From NCBI GenBank assembly GCA_045636125.1, contig JAZTWX010000016.1, positions 82,342-146,341 on the forward strand: 64,000 nt of DNA, written 5' to 3'. Each line of letters opens with the position of its first letter. Position 1 is the stretch's first letter. Positions 16,869-25,268 of the stretch are shown here, piece by piece. Made by a program: the position numbers and the translations under genes. The notes beneath the pieces were generated by a model. It was not told the DNA's origin. It did no database searches and saw only the letters and a list, made by a program, of their open reading frames with translations. The stretch is from HGM04593 sp045636125. Lineage in GTDB: Bacteria; Bacteroidota; Bacteroidia; Bacteroidales; Bacteroidaceae.

Positions 16869-17198
16869 TTATTGGTTGAATACAACACCAAGCGATTTTA
16901 GAAAATTTTTGAACTTCTCGCTGTCCATAAGCAACCCGTTGCCGTTGGTTGCAATGCCGCAATCGACACCCGGTAGCTTGTCGACTACCGCAGTGCCCAC
17001 TGCAAACTGCAGCTTGCCCTGCGCGTCGTAGCTAAGGCAAGCACCCAAGTTCAGGCTGATGCCTTTTTTCTCGTCAATTGCAATTCCGCTTCCAATGCTC
17101 ACGGTAATGTCGCCATCTTTGTTTGTCAACCCTGTACCAAGTCGCGGGACAATGTCGTAGCTCACCCCGCCAACGTTAATCTTGTTAATTTCTGCCAT
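16869..17198 (-). CDS. Small tail-fibre-like repeat protein
   Basis: 109 residues from the ATG at 17198 (MAEINKINVGGVSYDIV); an upstream in-frame ATG at 17228 lies inside the predicted promoter. The segment NKINVGGVSYDIVPRLGTGL and the alternating G/V/I beta pattern (ITVSIGSGIAIDEKKGISL) resemble phage tail-fibre or virion accessory proteins of Bacteroides phages. Nothing else phage-like is nearby. The protein is first in an operon with GT2 and PI-PLC-like genes. No signal peptide or membrane segment. The function is unknown and the phage resemblance is by pattern only. Confidence 0.55.
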   Translation of the reverse strand: MAEINKINVGGVSYDIVPRLGTGLTNKDGDITVSIGSGIAIDEKKGISLNLGACLSYDAQGKLQFAVGTAVVDKLPGVDCGIATNGNGLLMDSEKFKNFLKSLGVVFNQ

Positions 17199-17225
17199 AG
17201 TTAAAATAGTTTTTTGTTTGTGCCC

Positions 17226-17254
17226 CAAAAGTAATATGCGGGGTGGGGCGCAAG
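17226..17254 (-). promoter_or_regulatory. Predicted promoter of the tail-like/GT2/PI-PLC operon
   Basis: Minus-strand TACTTTTG (17226-17233) is an exact -7 match, with CTTG (17251-17254) 17 bp upstream. The spacing is a little short. The leader would be about 20 nt. Confidence 0.5.
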
Positions 17255-17401
17255 GTTGTCATATCGATAAATAGAGCACTGCGGGCTGCCGTTTTTGCAC
17301 TGCCGGCGCTCCCTGCCTGCGCTTTCCGAAAACAATTGTTCCATTTTTGCGCTCGCTCTAAAAATAGAAAGCCAAAAGTTTTTTTTGTTACATTATTTAT
17401 A

Positions 17402-17409
17402 TATCTTTG
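17402..17409 (+). promoter_or_regulatory. -7 box of the lplA-gcv operon
   Basis: TATCTTTG is an exact TAnnTTTG match ending 23 bp before the lipoate ligase ATG. A TTTG lies at 17384-17387, closer than usual (14 bp). Confidence 0.45.
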
Positions 17410-17432
17410 AAGTGACCTCGAATAACTGACCA

Positions 17433-18407
17433 ATGACATACGTTGCACTCTCCACCGATGCAACCTTCCCTTTGCCCTTCTACCTGGCAATGGAGGAGTA
17501 CATAGCGCGCACATTCCCTGCACGCGACTATTTCTTTATGTGGCAGGTGGAGCCCACCGTTATTTTCGGCCGCAACCAATTGGTTGACAGTGAGGTCGAT
17601 GTCGCCTATTGCCGCGCCCATAACATATCGTTCTATCGTCGCAAGAGCGGTGGCGGCTGCGTGTATGCCGACAAGGGCAACATAATGCTCTCTTATATTA
17701 CCCCCGACACAAACGTGAATTTCACCTTCAACCGCTATATGCTTATGGTGGAAAATCTTCTGCAGAAGCTAGGGGTGGATGCACGCACCACAGGCCGTAA
17801 CGACATTCTCATAGGTGGCAAAAAGGTATCGGGCAACGCATTCTATCACATACCCGGCCGCAGCATAGTACACGGAACAATGCTCTACGACACCGATGTC
17901 GAAAATATGGCGCGTTCCACAACTCCATCGGCTGGTAAGTTGCAGAGTAAGGGGGTGGAGTCGGTGCGGCAGTATGTAACAACCCTCAAAGAACACATAA
18001 CAGCAAGCATCGAAGAGTTCAAGGAGTATGTCCGCACAAATCTCTGCGACAATGAAATAACCCTCACTGCGGCCGACATTGAAAAGATTGAGGCCATAGC
18101 ACGCGATTATTCCACCCACGAATTCATTTACGGCCACAACCCGGCATACAGCATCACCGTAAACCGTCGCATCGAGGGTGTGGGCGAGTTTGCTGCTCAA
18201 ATAGAAATTAAAGAAAACATTATAAAAAAAGTGAACCTCACGGGCGACTTTTTCGTTACAGGCGACATTGACAGTGAGTTGCTCACGCCCTTGCGCGGGG
18301 CAAGGTACGAGCCCGCAGCCGTGCTTGCAGCCCTGCAACAGGCCGATGTTGAAAATACCATCCACAAGCTAACCAAAGAAAAACTTATAACAATATTATT
18401 CAACTGA
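17433..18407 (+). CDS. lplA: Lipoate-protein ligase A family
   Basis: Attaches free lipoate, via lipoyl-AMP, to the lysine of lipoyl domains. 324 residues. The lipoate/adenylate-binding motif FYRRKSGGGCVYADKGN sits near residue 70, the NDILIGGKKVSGNAFY segment near residue 125 carries the catalytic lysine, and the C-terminal accessory domain follows. Its stop is 2 bp before gcvT, so it leads the glycine cleavage operon. The natural substrate is therefore GcvH encoded 1.1 kb downstream. Whether octanoylation plus LipA also operates cannot be seen from this window. Confidence 0.93.
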   Translation: MTYVALSTDATFPLPFYLAMEEYIARTFPARDYFFMWQVEPTVIFGRNQLVDSEVDVAYCRAHNISFYRRKSGGGCVYADKGNIMLSYITPDTNVNFTFNRYMLMVENLLQKLGVDARTTGRNDILIGGKKVSGNAFYHIPGRSIVHGTMLYDTDVENMARSTTPSAGKLQSKGVESVRQYVTTLKEHITASIEEFKEYVRTNLCDNEITLTAADIEKIEAIARDYSTHEFIYGHNPAYSITVNRRIEGVGEFAAQIEIKENIIKKVNLTGDFFVTGDIDSELLTPLRGARYEPAAVLAALQQADVENTIHKLTKEKLITILFN

Positions 18408-18409
18408 TT

Positions 18410-19501
18410 ATGGAAAATAAAAGAACCTGTCTCTACGACAAGCACGTTGCATTGGGTGCGCTCATAAGCCCGTTCGGCGGCTTCGATATGCCCATTCAAT
18501 ACACCAATATAGTTGAGGAACACAACGCAGTGCGTCACGCCTGCGGAATATTCGATGTATCGCACATGGGCGAGGTGCTTGTTACCGGCCCCGAAAGCGA
18601 AGCGTTTGTAAACTACATTTTCACAAACGATATTTCCAATGCCCCCGACGGCAAAATATACTATGGTATGATGTGTCACCCCACAGGCGGGGTGGTGGAC
18701 GACCTTCTTGTATACAAGATGGCACCCTCGCGCTATTTCCTTGTAATAAACGCATCGAATATCGACAAGGATGTTGCGTGGATAATGGAACACGCAGCAA
18801 AGTTCAACGTAGTTGTGGAGCACCAGAGCGAAAAGTATGGCGAGGTGGCAGTGCAAGGCCCTGCAACCGAGGCTATAATAGAGAAAGTCCTTGGAATCCC
18901 CTGCAGCGAAATGCTTTTCTACACCTGTAAGGAGGTTGAATACAACGGCGAAACGATAATAATCTCCCGCACGGGTTACACCGGCGAGGATGGTTTCGAG
19001 CTTTACGGCTCGCACGCCTTTACTAACGAGGTTTGGGATAAGCTGCTTGCAAGCGGCGAGGTTACTCCCTGTGGCCTCGGCTGCCGCGACACTCTCCGTT
19101 TCGAGGTGGGCCTTCCCCTTTACGGCGACGAGCTTACCGACGAAATTACTCCGTTGGAAGCCGGTCTTGGAATATTCGTTAAGCTCGAAAAGGAGAATTT
19201 CATCGGCCGTGAGGCGCTTGCAGCGCAAAAAGCCGAAGGCCTCAAACGCAAGATTGTGGGCATTGAATTATACGACAAGGCTATTCCCCGCCACGGCTAC
19301 GATGTAGAGGCCGACGGCAAGGTAATAGGCACGGTAACAACAGGTTACAACTCAATATCCACAGGCAGGAGCGTTTGTATGGCACTAATCGACACCGCAT
19401 ACTCAAAAATTGACACCGAAGTCGCAGTGCGCATACGCAAAAAGGTTTTTGCGGGCAAGGTCACCAAGAAACGTTTCTACGACAAGAATTACAAAAAATA
19501 A
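18410..19501 (+). CDS. gcvT: Glycine cleavage system T protein (aminomethyltransferase)
   Basis: Transfers the aminomethyl carbon from lipoylated H protein to tetrahydrofolate and releases ammonia. 363 residues. It opens LYDKHVALGALISPFGGFDMP. The folate-binding FDVSHMGEVLVTGPES is near residue 46. SRTGYTGEDGFELY and CGLGCRDTLRFEVGLPLYG follow near residues 190-240. The C-terminal barrel contains FIGREAL and GTVTTGYNS. Start 2 bp after lplA and 35 bp before gcvH. Confidence 0.97.
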   Translation: MENKRTCLYDKHVALGALISPFGGFDMPIQYTNIVEEHNAVRHACGIFDVSHMGEVLVTGPESEAFVNYIFTNDISNAPDGKIYYGMMCHPTGGVVDDLLVYKMAPSRYFLVINASNIDKDVAWIMEHAAKFNVVVEHQSEKYGEVAVQGPATEAIIEKVLGIPCSEMLFYTCKEVEYNGETIIISRTGYTGEDGFELYGSHAFTNEVWDKLLASGEVTPCGLGCRDTLRFEVGLPLYGDELTDEITPLEAGLGIFVKLEKENFIGREALAAQKAEGLKRKIVGIELYDKAIPRHGYDVEADGKVIGTVTTGYNSISTGRSVCMALIDTAYSKIDTEVAVRIRKKVFAGKVTKKRFYDKNYKK

Positions 19502-19536
19502 ACCATATAACTTATAACAACCAAAAAAAAACAACT

Positions 19537-19917
19537 ATGAGCAAGATTATTGAAGGACTTTTCTATGCAGAGTCACACGAGTATGTAAAAGTAGAAGGCG
19601 AGTACGGTTACATAGGTATCACCGATTATGCACAGCACGAGCTTGGCAACGTGGTATATGTCGATATGCCCGAGGCCGGCGACGAGGTAACCGCAGGCGA
19701 GGATTTTGGTGCAGTGGAGAGCGTTAAGGCTGCCAGCGACCTCATTTCACCCGTCAGCGGCGAGGTCGTAGAGGTTAACGAGGCTCTTGCCGACAGCCCC
19801 GAACTCATCAACAGCGATCCCTATGAAAACTGGATCATCAAGGTGAAAATTTCCGACGCATCGGAGCTCGACTCACTTATGGATGCAGCGGCATACAAGT
19901 CACAAATAAACGAATAG
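19537..19917 (+). CDS. gcvH: Glycine cleavage system H protein
   Basis: Small lipoyl carrier that shuttles the methylamine arm between P, T and L proteins. 126 residues, the usual size. The lipoylation lysine is K64 within FGAVESVKAASDLISPVSGE. The N-terminal SHEYVKVEGEYGYIGITDYAQ and the C-terminal NSDPYENWIIKVK are family hallmarks. The presence of lplA in the same operon identifies this as its likely target. gcvPA begins 4 bp after the stop. Confidence 0.97.
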   Translation: MSKIIEGLFYAESHEYVKVEGEYGYIGITDYAQHELGNVVYVDMPEAGDEVTAGEDFGAVESVKAASDLISPVSGEVVEVNEALADSPELINSDPYENWIIKVKISDASELDSLMDAAAYKSQINE

Positions 19918-19921
19918 TGCA

Positions 19922-21238
19922 ATGAAATATTTTCCCCACACAAAGGAAGATATTGAACAGATGCTGGCGGTTGCGGGCTTGAAGTCGATGGACGACCTCT
20001 TTGTCGAAATACCGCAACAGCTGCTGTTCAATAAGGAATTTGCCCTCCCCGAGGCAATGTCCGAGGCCGAGGTGCGCAAATTTTTCGAAGAGCTTGGCAA
20101 GAAAAACAGGCAATACGCCTGTTTTGCCGGCGCGGGGGTGGAGGACCATTATTCACCCTCGGTAATAAACGCCATCATTCAGCGCGGCGAGTTTCTCACA
20201 GCTTACACTCCTTACCAGCCCGAAATATCGCAAGGTACTCTGCAATATATATTCGAGTACCAGTCGATGATAACCGAGCTCACGGGAATGGACGTAACCA
20301 ACGCCTCAATGTACGACGGCACAACAGCCACTGCCGAGGCTATGATGATGACCATTGCCGCAGCCAAGAAACGCAACAAGGTTCTCATCTCGGCAACGGT
20401 TAATCCCAAGGTGCGTCGCGTGGTGGAAACATACGCAAAATACCAGGGAGTAGCCCTTGAAACAATTGCCCAAGAGGGTGGCGTAACCTCAATCGACGAC
20501 CTGCAGAACAAGCTCGCAGGCGACGATGTTGCAGGAGTAATACTTGCGCAGCCCAACTTCTACGGCATTGTAGAGGATTACACAGGCGTTGCCGACATTT
20601 GCCACGCGAAAAAGGCTCTTCTTGTGATGAACGCCAACCCATCGACACTCGCCGTTCTTAAAACTCCGGCCGAGTGGGGCGCCGACATTGCTTGCGGCGA
20701 CGGTCAGCCGCTCGGTATACCAATGAACTACGGTGGCCCGTATGTGGGCTACCTTGCAACCACAAACGCCCTTGTGCGCAAGCTCCCCGGCCGCATTGTG
20801 GGTGCAACAACCGATGTCGACGGCAAGCGCGCTTTTGTGCTCACGCTGCAAGCCCGCGAGCAGCACATACGCCGCGAAAAGGCCAACAGCAACATCTGTT
20901 CCAACCAGTCGCTTATGGCGCTCTACGTTACAATATACCTTTCTATAATGGGTGCCAAAGGCCTTAAAGAGGTAAACGAGGCATCATACGGCGGTGCGCA
21001 CTATCTTGCCGACAGGTTGATTGCAACAGGCAAGTGCAGTATGGCCTTCGACAAGCCCTTTATGAACGAATTTGCGGTAAAGACAACAATTCCCGCAAAA
21101 AACATTCAGGAGGCTCTGCTCGCCGAAGGTATTCTGGGCGGTGTACGCATAGCCGACGACTGCATCCTTTTCTGCGTGACCGAACAGCGTACAAAGGCCG
21201 AAATTGACAAGCTTGTGGAAATAGTAAACAAACTATAA
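19922..21238 (+). CDS. gcvPA: Glycine decarboxylase P protein, subunit 1
   Basis: N-terminal half of the PLP-dependent glycine dehydrogenase in its split two-subunit form. 438 residues, typical of GcvPA. Recognisable stretches are FPHTKEDIEQML at the start, FLTAYTPYQPEISQGTLQ near residue 90, and CGDGQPLGIPMNYGGPYVG near residue 258. It has no PLP lysine motif, which is in subunit 2. It sits between gcvH (4 bp) and gcvPB (15 bp). Confidence 0.96.
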   Translation: MKYFPHTKEDIEQMLAVAGLKSMDDLFVEIPQQLLFNKEFALPEAMSEAEVRKFFEELGKKNRQYACFAGAGVEDHYSPSVINAIIQRGEFLTAYTPYQPEISQGTLQYIFEYQSMITELTGMDVTNASMYDGTTATAEAMMMTIAAAKKRNKVLISATVNPKVRRVVETYAKYQGVALETIAQEGGVTSIDDLQNKLAGDDVAGVILAQPNFYGIVEDYTGVADICHAKKALLVMNANPSTLAVLKTPAEWGADIACGDGQPLGIPMNYGGPYVGYLATTNALVRKLPGRIVGATTDVDGKRAFVLTLQAREQHIRREKANSNICSNQSLMALYVTIYLSIMGAKGLKEVNEASYGGAHYLADRLIATGKCSMAFDKPFMNEFAVKTTIPAKNIQEALLAEGILGGVRIADDCILFCVTEQRTKAEIDKLVEIVNKL

Positions 21239-21253
21239 TAAGGAGGAATATCT

Positions 21254-22720
21254 ATGATACGCAATTACGATAAACTTATATTTGAACTCTCAAAAGAGGG
21301 GCGCAAAGGATACTCACTCCCTAAAAACGAGTTTAAGGAGCAATATTGCCCCTGCCAGCTTCCCGCAGCGTTGAAGCGCGAGAGCACCCCTCTGTTGCCG
21401 CAGGTAACCGAGTTCGATGTTGTACGTCACTACACCAACCTCTCGAACAAGAACTTCGGTGTCGACACAGGCTTCTATCCTCTGGGTAGCTGTACAATGA
21501 AATACAACCCCCGCATAAACGAGGAGATAAGTTCGCTGCCGGCGTTTAACATCCACCCCGAAACACCCGTTTCTGCAGCTCAAGGAGCATTGGAGGTATA
21601 TTACAACCTCGCAGCCTCACTGGCCGAAATCAGCGGCCTTGCAGCCTTCACCCTCAACCCCTACGCGGGTGCCCACGGCGAGCTCACCGGCCTTATGATA
21701 ATGCGCTCCTATCACCTGCAACGCGGTGACACAAAACGTACAAAAGTTATTGTACCCGACAGCGCCCACGGAACCAACCCCGCAAGTGCAGCTGTGTGCG
21801 GTCTTGAGATTGTGGAGGTAAAATCGACCGCCAACGGCACCGTCGATGTCGAGGACCTCAAGCCCTTGCTCGACGATACCATCGCCGGTATAATGATGAC
21901 CAACCCCAATACTCTGGGAATTTTTGAAACGGAAATCCCCGAAATCGCACGCCTTGTGCACGATGCGGGAGGCCTTCTCTACTACGACGGAGCCAACCTC
22001 AATGCAGTGCTTGGAAAGTGCCGTCCCGGTGATATGGGATTCGACATTATGCACATAAACGTACACAAGACATTCTCCACACCCCACGGAGGCGGTGGCC
22101 CCGGCAACGGTCCTGTGGGCGTGCGGGCTGGTCTCGAACACCTCTTGCCCTCGCCGCAGGTGAAAAAGAGTGCCGACGGAACTTTCTTCATCGACAGCGA
22201 CGAGCAATCATCGGGCTACGTGTCGCAGTTCCTTGGTAATTTCGGCGTTTCAATGCGCGCCTACACATACATTCTCACCCTCGGCCGCGAGAACGTGAAA
22301 ATGGTGGGCCCGCTTGCAGTGCTCAATGCCAACTATGTGAAAGAGTCGCTCAAGGACCTCTATTACCTTCCCATTGAGGGAGTGTGCAAACACGAATTTG
22401 TGTTCGATGGCCTTGCCGACAAGTCGACCGGTGTAACCACGCTCGACATTGCAAAGCGTCTGCTCGACTACGGTTACCACGCACCCACAATCTATTTCCC
22501 GCTGCTCTTCCACCAAAGCATAATGATTGAACCAACCGAAACAGAGAGCAAGGAGACGCTCGACGAGTTCATAGCAGTAATGCGCAAAGTGGCAGCCGAG
22601 GCAATAGAGAACCCCGACATTGTGAAAAGCGCACCCCATTCAACACCCGTGCGCAGGCTCGACGAAACTACTGCAGCGCGCCAGCCACGAACAACCTACA
22701 AACAGTTGATAACAGGCTGA
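21254..22720 (+). CDS. gcvPB: Glycine decarboxylase P protein, subunit 2
   Basis: PLP-binding half of split glycine dehydrogenase, which decarboxylates glycine and loads the aminomethyl group on GcvH. 488 residues. The PLP lysine lies in MHINVHKTFSTPHGGGGPGN near residue 275. GSCTMKYNPRINEE, SAHGTNPASAAVCG and TNPNTLGIFE are conserved family segments. An AAGGAGG-like RBS (around 21240) precedes the ATG. Last gene of the lplA-gcvTH-PA-PB operon. The L protein (lpd) is not here and must be supplied elsewhere. Confidence 0.97.
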   Translation: MIRNYDKLIFELSKEGRKGYSLPKNEFKEQYCPCQLPAALKRESTPLLPQVTEFDVVRHYTNLSNKNFGVDTGFYPLGSCTMKYNPRINEEISSLPAFNIHPETPVSAAQGALEVYYNLAASLAEISGLAAFTLNPYAGAHGELTGLMIMRSYHLQRGDTKRTKVIVPDSAHGTNPASAAVCGLEIVEVKSTANGTVDVEDLKPLLDDTIAGIMMTNPNTLGIFETEIPEIARLVHDAGGLLYYDGANLNAVLGKCRPGDMGFDIMHINVHKTFSTPHGGGGPGNGPVGVRAGLEHLLPSPQVKKSADGTFFIDSDEQSSGYVSQFLGNFGVSMRAYTYILTLGRENVKMVGPLAVLNANYVKESLKDLYYLPIEGVCKHEFVFDGLADKSTGVTTLDIAKRLLDYGYHAPTIYFPLLFHQSIMIEPTETESKETLDEFIAVMRKVAAEAIENPDIVKSAPHSTPVRRLDETTAARQPRTTYKQLITG

Positions 22721-22762
22721 CATCCATAAATAAAAAATACTCCCATTCGGGGCCTATCCATT

Positions 22763-22864
22763 AGAGGGTGACCCAAAAGTCATTTTGCAAAGAGAACAAA
22801 CCCTGCCAGAGCACATTCTGACAGGGTTTGCTTGTTCTTAAACGGGGCTTTTGAGCCAACCCCT
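22763..22864. mobile_element. MITE-like palindromic element (non-coding)
   Basis: A 102 bp stretch with imperfect terminal inverted repeats: AGAGGGTGACCCAAAAGTC at the left and, as reverse complement, AGGGGTTGGCTCAAAAGCC at the right (14 of 19 identical). It has an inner palindrome, CAAACCCTG (22797-22805) with CAGGGTTTG (22822-22830). The whole element can fold into one long hairpin. No ORF. It may be an IS remnant or MITE that now also acts as the transcription end of the gcv operon. No clear target duplication was found by eye. Confidence 0.5.
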
Positions 22865-22935
22865 TGTTATTTTATAAGCTTGTTATTTTGTAACGGTGCT
22901 CGGGGCAACCTTCTATTCCTTATTGTTCTGCTTGT

Positions 22936-23376
22936 TTATTCGTTGAACAATCTTGCTTTTTTCTCTTCAATCTCTCTGAATTTAGCCTCGCGTGCAGCAT
23001 CAAGCTCGTTCATCTTGGCCTCCACCTCGTCGGCATATTTCTGGCGTTTGGCATCTTCGCCTTCCACGAATTTTTCCCACTTGCTCTTGGGTGCAGCCTC
23101 TTCAACTACAGGCTCCTCTTGCTCGGGGAAATTATATTCAACACTCTCTTCGGGGTAGCTTACTGCATCCTCTACAACTGTTTCAAAATTTTGAGCCTCG
23201 GGAGCTTCTTCCTCAATCTCCTTTTGGGTATTGTTGAACCACGCTACAATCATTTCAATCTTTTCGTTGAAGTCGTTTTTCATAGCATCAAAATCAACGC
23301 TTCCGGTTGTTTTGTCATAGTAGCAAGCTCCAAGTATGGCAGCTACAATAATAAGTAATAAAACAAAATTCTTCAT
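22936..23376 (-). CDS. Hypothetical acidic lipoprotein or membrane-anchored protein
   Basis: 146 residues, family not recognised. A short hydrophobic N-terminus (MKNFVLLLIIVAAILGAC) ends in a possible lipobox LGAC, so it is either a lipoprotein or a single-pass anchor. The middle (residues 52-95) is very acidic and probably disordered. The C-terminal 50 residues (ADEVEAKMNELDAAREAKF) are predicted coiled coil. It is a single gene with a TATATTTG -7 box at 23406-23413. It converges with the gcv operon across the MITE-like element. Confidence 0.65.
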   Translation of the reverse strand: MKNFVLLLIIVAAILGACYYDKTTGSVDFDAMKNDFNEKIEMIVAWFNNTQKEIEEEAPEAQNFETVVEDAVSYPEESVEYNFPEQEEPVVEEAAPKSKWEKFVEGEDAKRQKYADEVEAKMNELDAAREAKFREIEEKKARLFNE

Positions 23377-23405
23377 AGTAATCTTTTAATTGTTGTTATT
23401 TCCTG

Positions 23406-23437
23406 CAAATATACTTTATTATTTGTGTATAGTGAAA
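23406..23437 (-). promoter_or_regulatory. Predicted promoter of the acidic lipoprotein gene
   Basis: Minus-strand TATATTTG (23406-23413) with TTTC (23434-23437) 20 bp upstream. Good -7, near-consensus -33. Confidence 0.5.
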
Positions 23438-23564
23438 GGGAACGTATAAAATTCTCAATTTTTGTGCTTCTTCTGTTATTTTGTGTTAAAGGATTGTGAC
23501 TGTTCTCATTCCTGTTCGTCTTATAAATAAGAATGTGCGAAAATTTAAAAATTTTTTGTTATAG

Positions 23565-23596
23565 TTGTAACAAAATGGGTGCTTGCTTCGTCTAAT
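23565..23596 (+). promoter_or_regulatory. Probable ECF-type (autoregulated) promoter
   Basis: TTGTAAC (23565-23571) and CGTCTAAT (23589-23596) are separated by 17 bp. This pair resembles the promoters found in front of Bacteroidetes ECF sigma genes (TGTAAC...CGTCTA) rather than TTTG/TAnnTTTG, suggesting the sigma factor controls its own operon. Confidence 0.55.
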
Positions 23597-23642
23597 GAGT
23601 GTAAAAGGGCAGGAAAGAGCCTTGTACAAGTTGAAAAGGAGA

Positions 23643-24128
23643 ATGACACACACAGAATTCAAACAGAAATTTATGCCGCTGCAACCTATGCTCTTCAGCG
23701 AGGCCTGCAGGATGCTCTGTGACCGCTTTGAGGCCGAGGATGCGGTGCAGAATCTCTATTTGAAACTGTGGGAGCAGAAAGATTCTCTTCCCCGCCTTCT
23801 TGCCCCCGAGGCTTACTGCCGCACGATGCTGCGTAATATATGCATCGACCGCTGGAGGGGGTTGAAAAGGGATTACGACCTCTTTACCATCGAAGAACCG
23901 CAAGTGTCCGATGCTGTAACCACCCCCTTTGAGCATAGCGACGAGAAGGAGTGCGTGAAACTTTATCTCGACGGCTTGCCGCAACTGCAGCGCCGCGTGG
24001 TGCAAATGCGAATGAGCGGATACAGCAACGACGAGATAGAGGAGATAACAGGAATTTCGAGGGTGAACATTAGAGTAATAATATCCCGTTTAAGGAAAAA
24101 GTTCCGACAGTATTACAACGACAAATAA
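23643..24128 (+). CDS. ECF-type RNA polymerase sigma factor
   Basis: Group 4 (ECF) sigma-70 factor. 161 residues from the ATG at 23643 (MTHTEFKQKFMPLQ), chosen because AAAGGAG lies just upstream; an in-frame start at 23583 would fall inside the predicted promoter. Region 2 contains CDRFEAEDAVQNLYLKLWEQ and CRTMLRNICIDRWRG. Region 4 contains LDGLPQLQRRVVQMRMSGYS, then the HTH (NDEIEEITGISRVNIRVIIS). It is followed 8 bp later by an anti-sigma gene and three exported proteins, which together form its probable operon. The inducing signal is unknown. Confidence 0.92.
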   Translation: MTHTEFKQKFMPLQPMLFSEACRMLCDRFEAEDAVQNLYLKLWEQKDSLPRLLAPEAYCRTMLRNICIDRWRGLKRDYDLFTIEEPQVSDAVTTPFEHSDEKECVKLYLDGLPQLQRRVVQMRMSGYSNDEIEEITGISRVNIRVIISRLRKKFRQYYNDK

Positions 24129-24136
24129 ACACAATT

Positions 24137-24688
24137 ATGGATACCGGCAAACTCATTGAACAATTTTTCGAAGGCACTCTCACTGTGGAAGAGGAGCAGG
24201 CTCTCTGCACTTTTTTGCGTGAGAATGAGGTCCCGGCCTCTATGCAGCGCGACAAAGAGGCTGTGCTTGCAATGTGTGACTATACGTTCGATAATTCACT
24301 CCCCGCAGGGGCTGCTCAACGTTTGGAGGCAATGCTCGACGAACTCGATAGCAACTCCTCACCCGCCTGCACCGAAGAACGCTTGCCCGCCGCTCCCGTG
24401 CGGAGAGCAAGGAAAATACCCATTTTAGTGCGTCGCGTGGCTGCGGTTGCCGCCGTTCTTGTAGCGTTGTTTCTTGTGGTGCGCCACGGCACACACAGCA
24501 CCTACAATACCGGTGATTGGGTAGCGCAGGAACGCGACACATACTCATCGCCCGAGGAAGCGCGTGCTTGCGTGCAAAAAGCATTCGGTGAGCTTGCCAT
24601 AGCAATGAACGCTACTCGTGTGAGTACAAAATCAATAGAACGCACGCTCGAGACAACAGCTGCTCTCCACGGCGTCAACGGGCGATAG
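24137..24688 (+). CDS. Putative anti-sigma factor, single-pass membrane protein
   Basis: 183 residues. The N-terminal cytoplasmic part (1-90), which would hold the sigma factor, contains MDTGKLIEQFFEGTLTVEEE, similar to the start of many Bacteroidetes anti-sigma proteins. One transmembrane helix lies at about residues 94-115 (ILVRRVAAVAAVLVALFLVV). A short periplasmic part of about 65 residues would act as sensor. The order sigma, then membrane protein 8 bp later, is the usual sigma/anti-sigma arrangement. It is not a FecR protein, as the FecR domain is absent. The assignment rests on context and topology. Confidence 0.75.
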   Translation: MDTGKLIEQFFEGTLTVEEEQALCTFLRENEVPASMQRDKEAVLAMCDYTFDNSLPAGAAQRLEAMLDELDSNSSPACTEERLPAAPVRRARKIPILVRRVAAVAAVLVALFLVVRHGTHSTYNTGDWVAQERDTYSSPEEARACVQKAFGELAIAMNATRVSTKSIERTLETTAALHGVNGR

Positions 24689-24711
24689 AATAACCTAAAC
24701 AGCAGATAGCT

Positions 24712-25254
24712 ATGAAAAAGATAATATTAATGGGTCTTCTGTTTCTTGCAATTGCAACTGGTGCAACTGCACAGCAGGCAACGGGCGCGGCAAAGCAAAA
24801 GAGCGAAGTGGAACAGTTCATACGCAGTGTGGCGAAAATAAAGTCGCCGGAAATTGATTACGCTTATATATCGTTCAACACCCTCCGCAGCCTTTTCGCC
24901 CCGCTTGTGGAAATGATAGACTGCGAAGAAACAGTGGAAATATTTTCGTCGATAAAGAGTATGCGCCGCTTTTCGAGCACCGGCAGCATTGGACACAAGC
25001 AGCTTGCATCGGTAATGGAACCCTTTACAAGCGAGGAGGAGACGGTGATGGGGATGGAAATTATGAGCTATACACGTTCCGATGGGCTTACATCGGTAAT
25101 CTATTGCGACGACAATAGCGTGCTTGTGGTTAACGACGACGGCTCATCCATTGTGGTGGTCTTTGTGTCGGGCCTTTCGCGCAACTCGTTAAAAAAACTC
25201 ATCGACGGAGCTTTTGATGTAAACTTCATAAACCTCGAATTCAATCAGCAATAA
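24712..25254 (+). CDS. DUF4252 family exported protein
   Basis: 180 residues with signal peptide MKKIILMGLLFLAIATGATA. The body matches the Bacteroidetes DUF4252 pattern, including an FSSIKSMRRFS segment and VIYCDDNSVLVVNDD near the end. DUF4252 genes are often found downstream of ECF sigma/anti-sigma pairs, exactly as here (23 bp after the anti-sigma gene). Function unknown; likely periplasmic or outer-membrane associated. The next gene starts with a diverged copy of the same domain. Confidence 0.82.
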   Translation: MKKIILMGLLFLAIATGATAQQATGAAKQKSEVEQFIRSVAKIKSPEIDYAYISFNTLRSLFAPLVEMIDCEETVEIFSSIKSMRRFSSTGSIGHKQLASVMEPFTSEEETVMGMEIMSYTRSDGLTSVIYCDDNSVLVVNDDGSSIVVVFVSGLSRNSLKKLIDGAFDVNFINLEFNQQ

Positions 25255-25268
25255 ACAGATAGCATAAA

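Noticed and set aside
16869..17198. Prophage remnant
   Set aside because: Neither this tail-like gene nor the P5-like gene at 39026 has any neighbouring phage structural, integrase or terminase gene, nor attachment-like repeats.
24137..24688. FecR-type regulator of a TonB/SusC system
   Set aside because: No FecR domain and no SusC/SusD genes follow; topology fits a simple anti-sigma factor.
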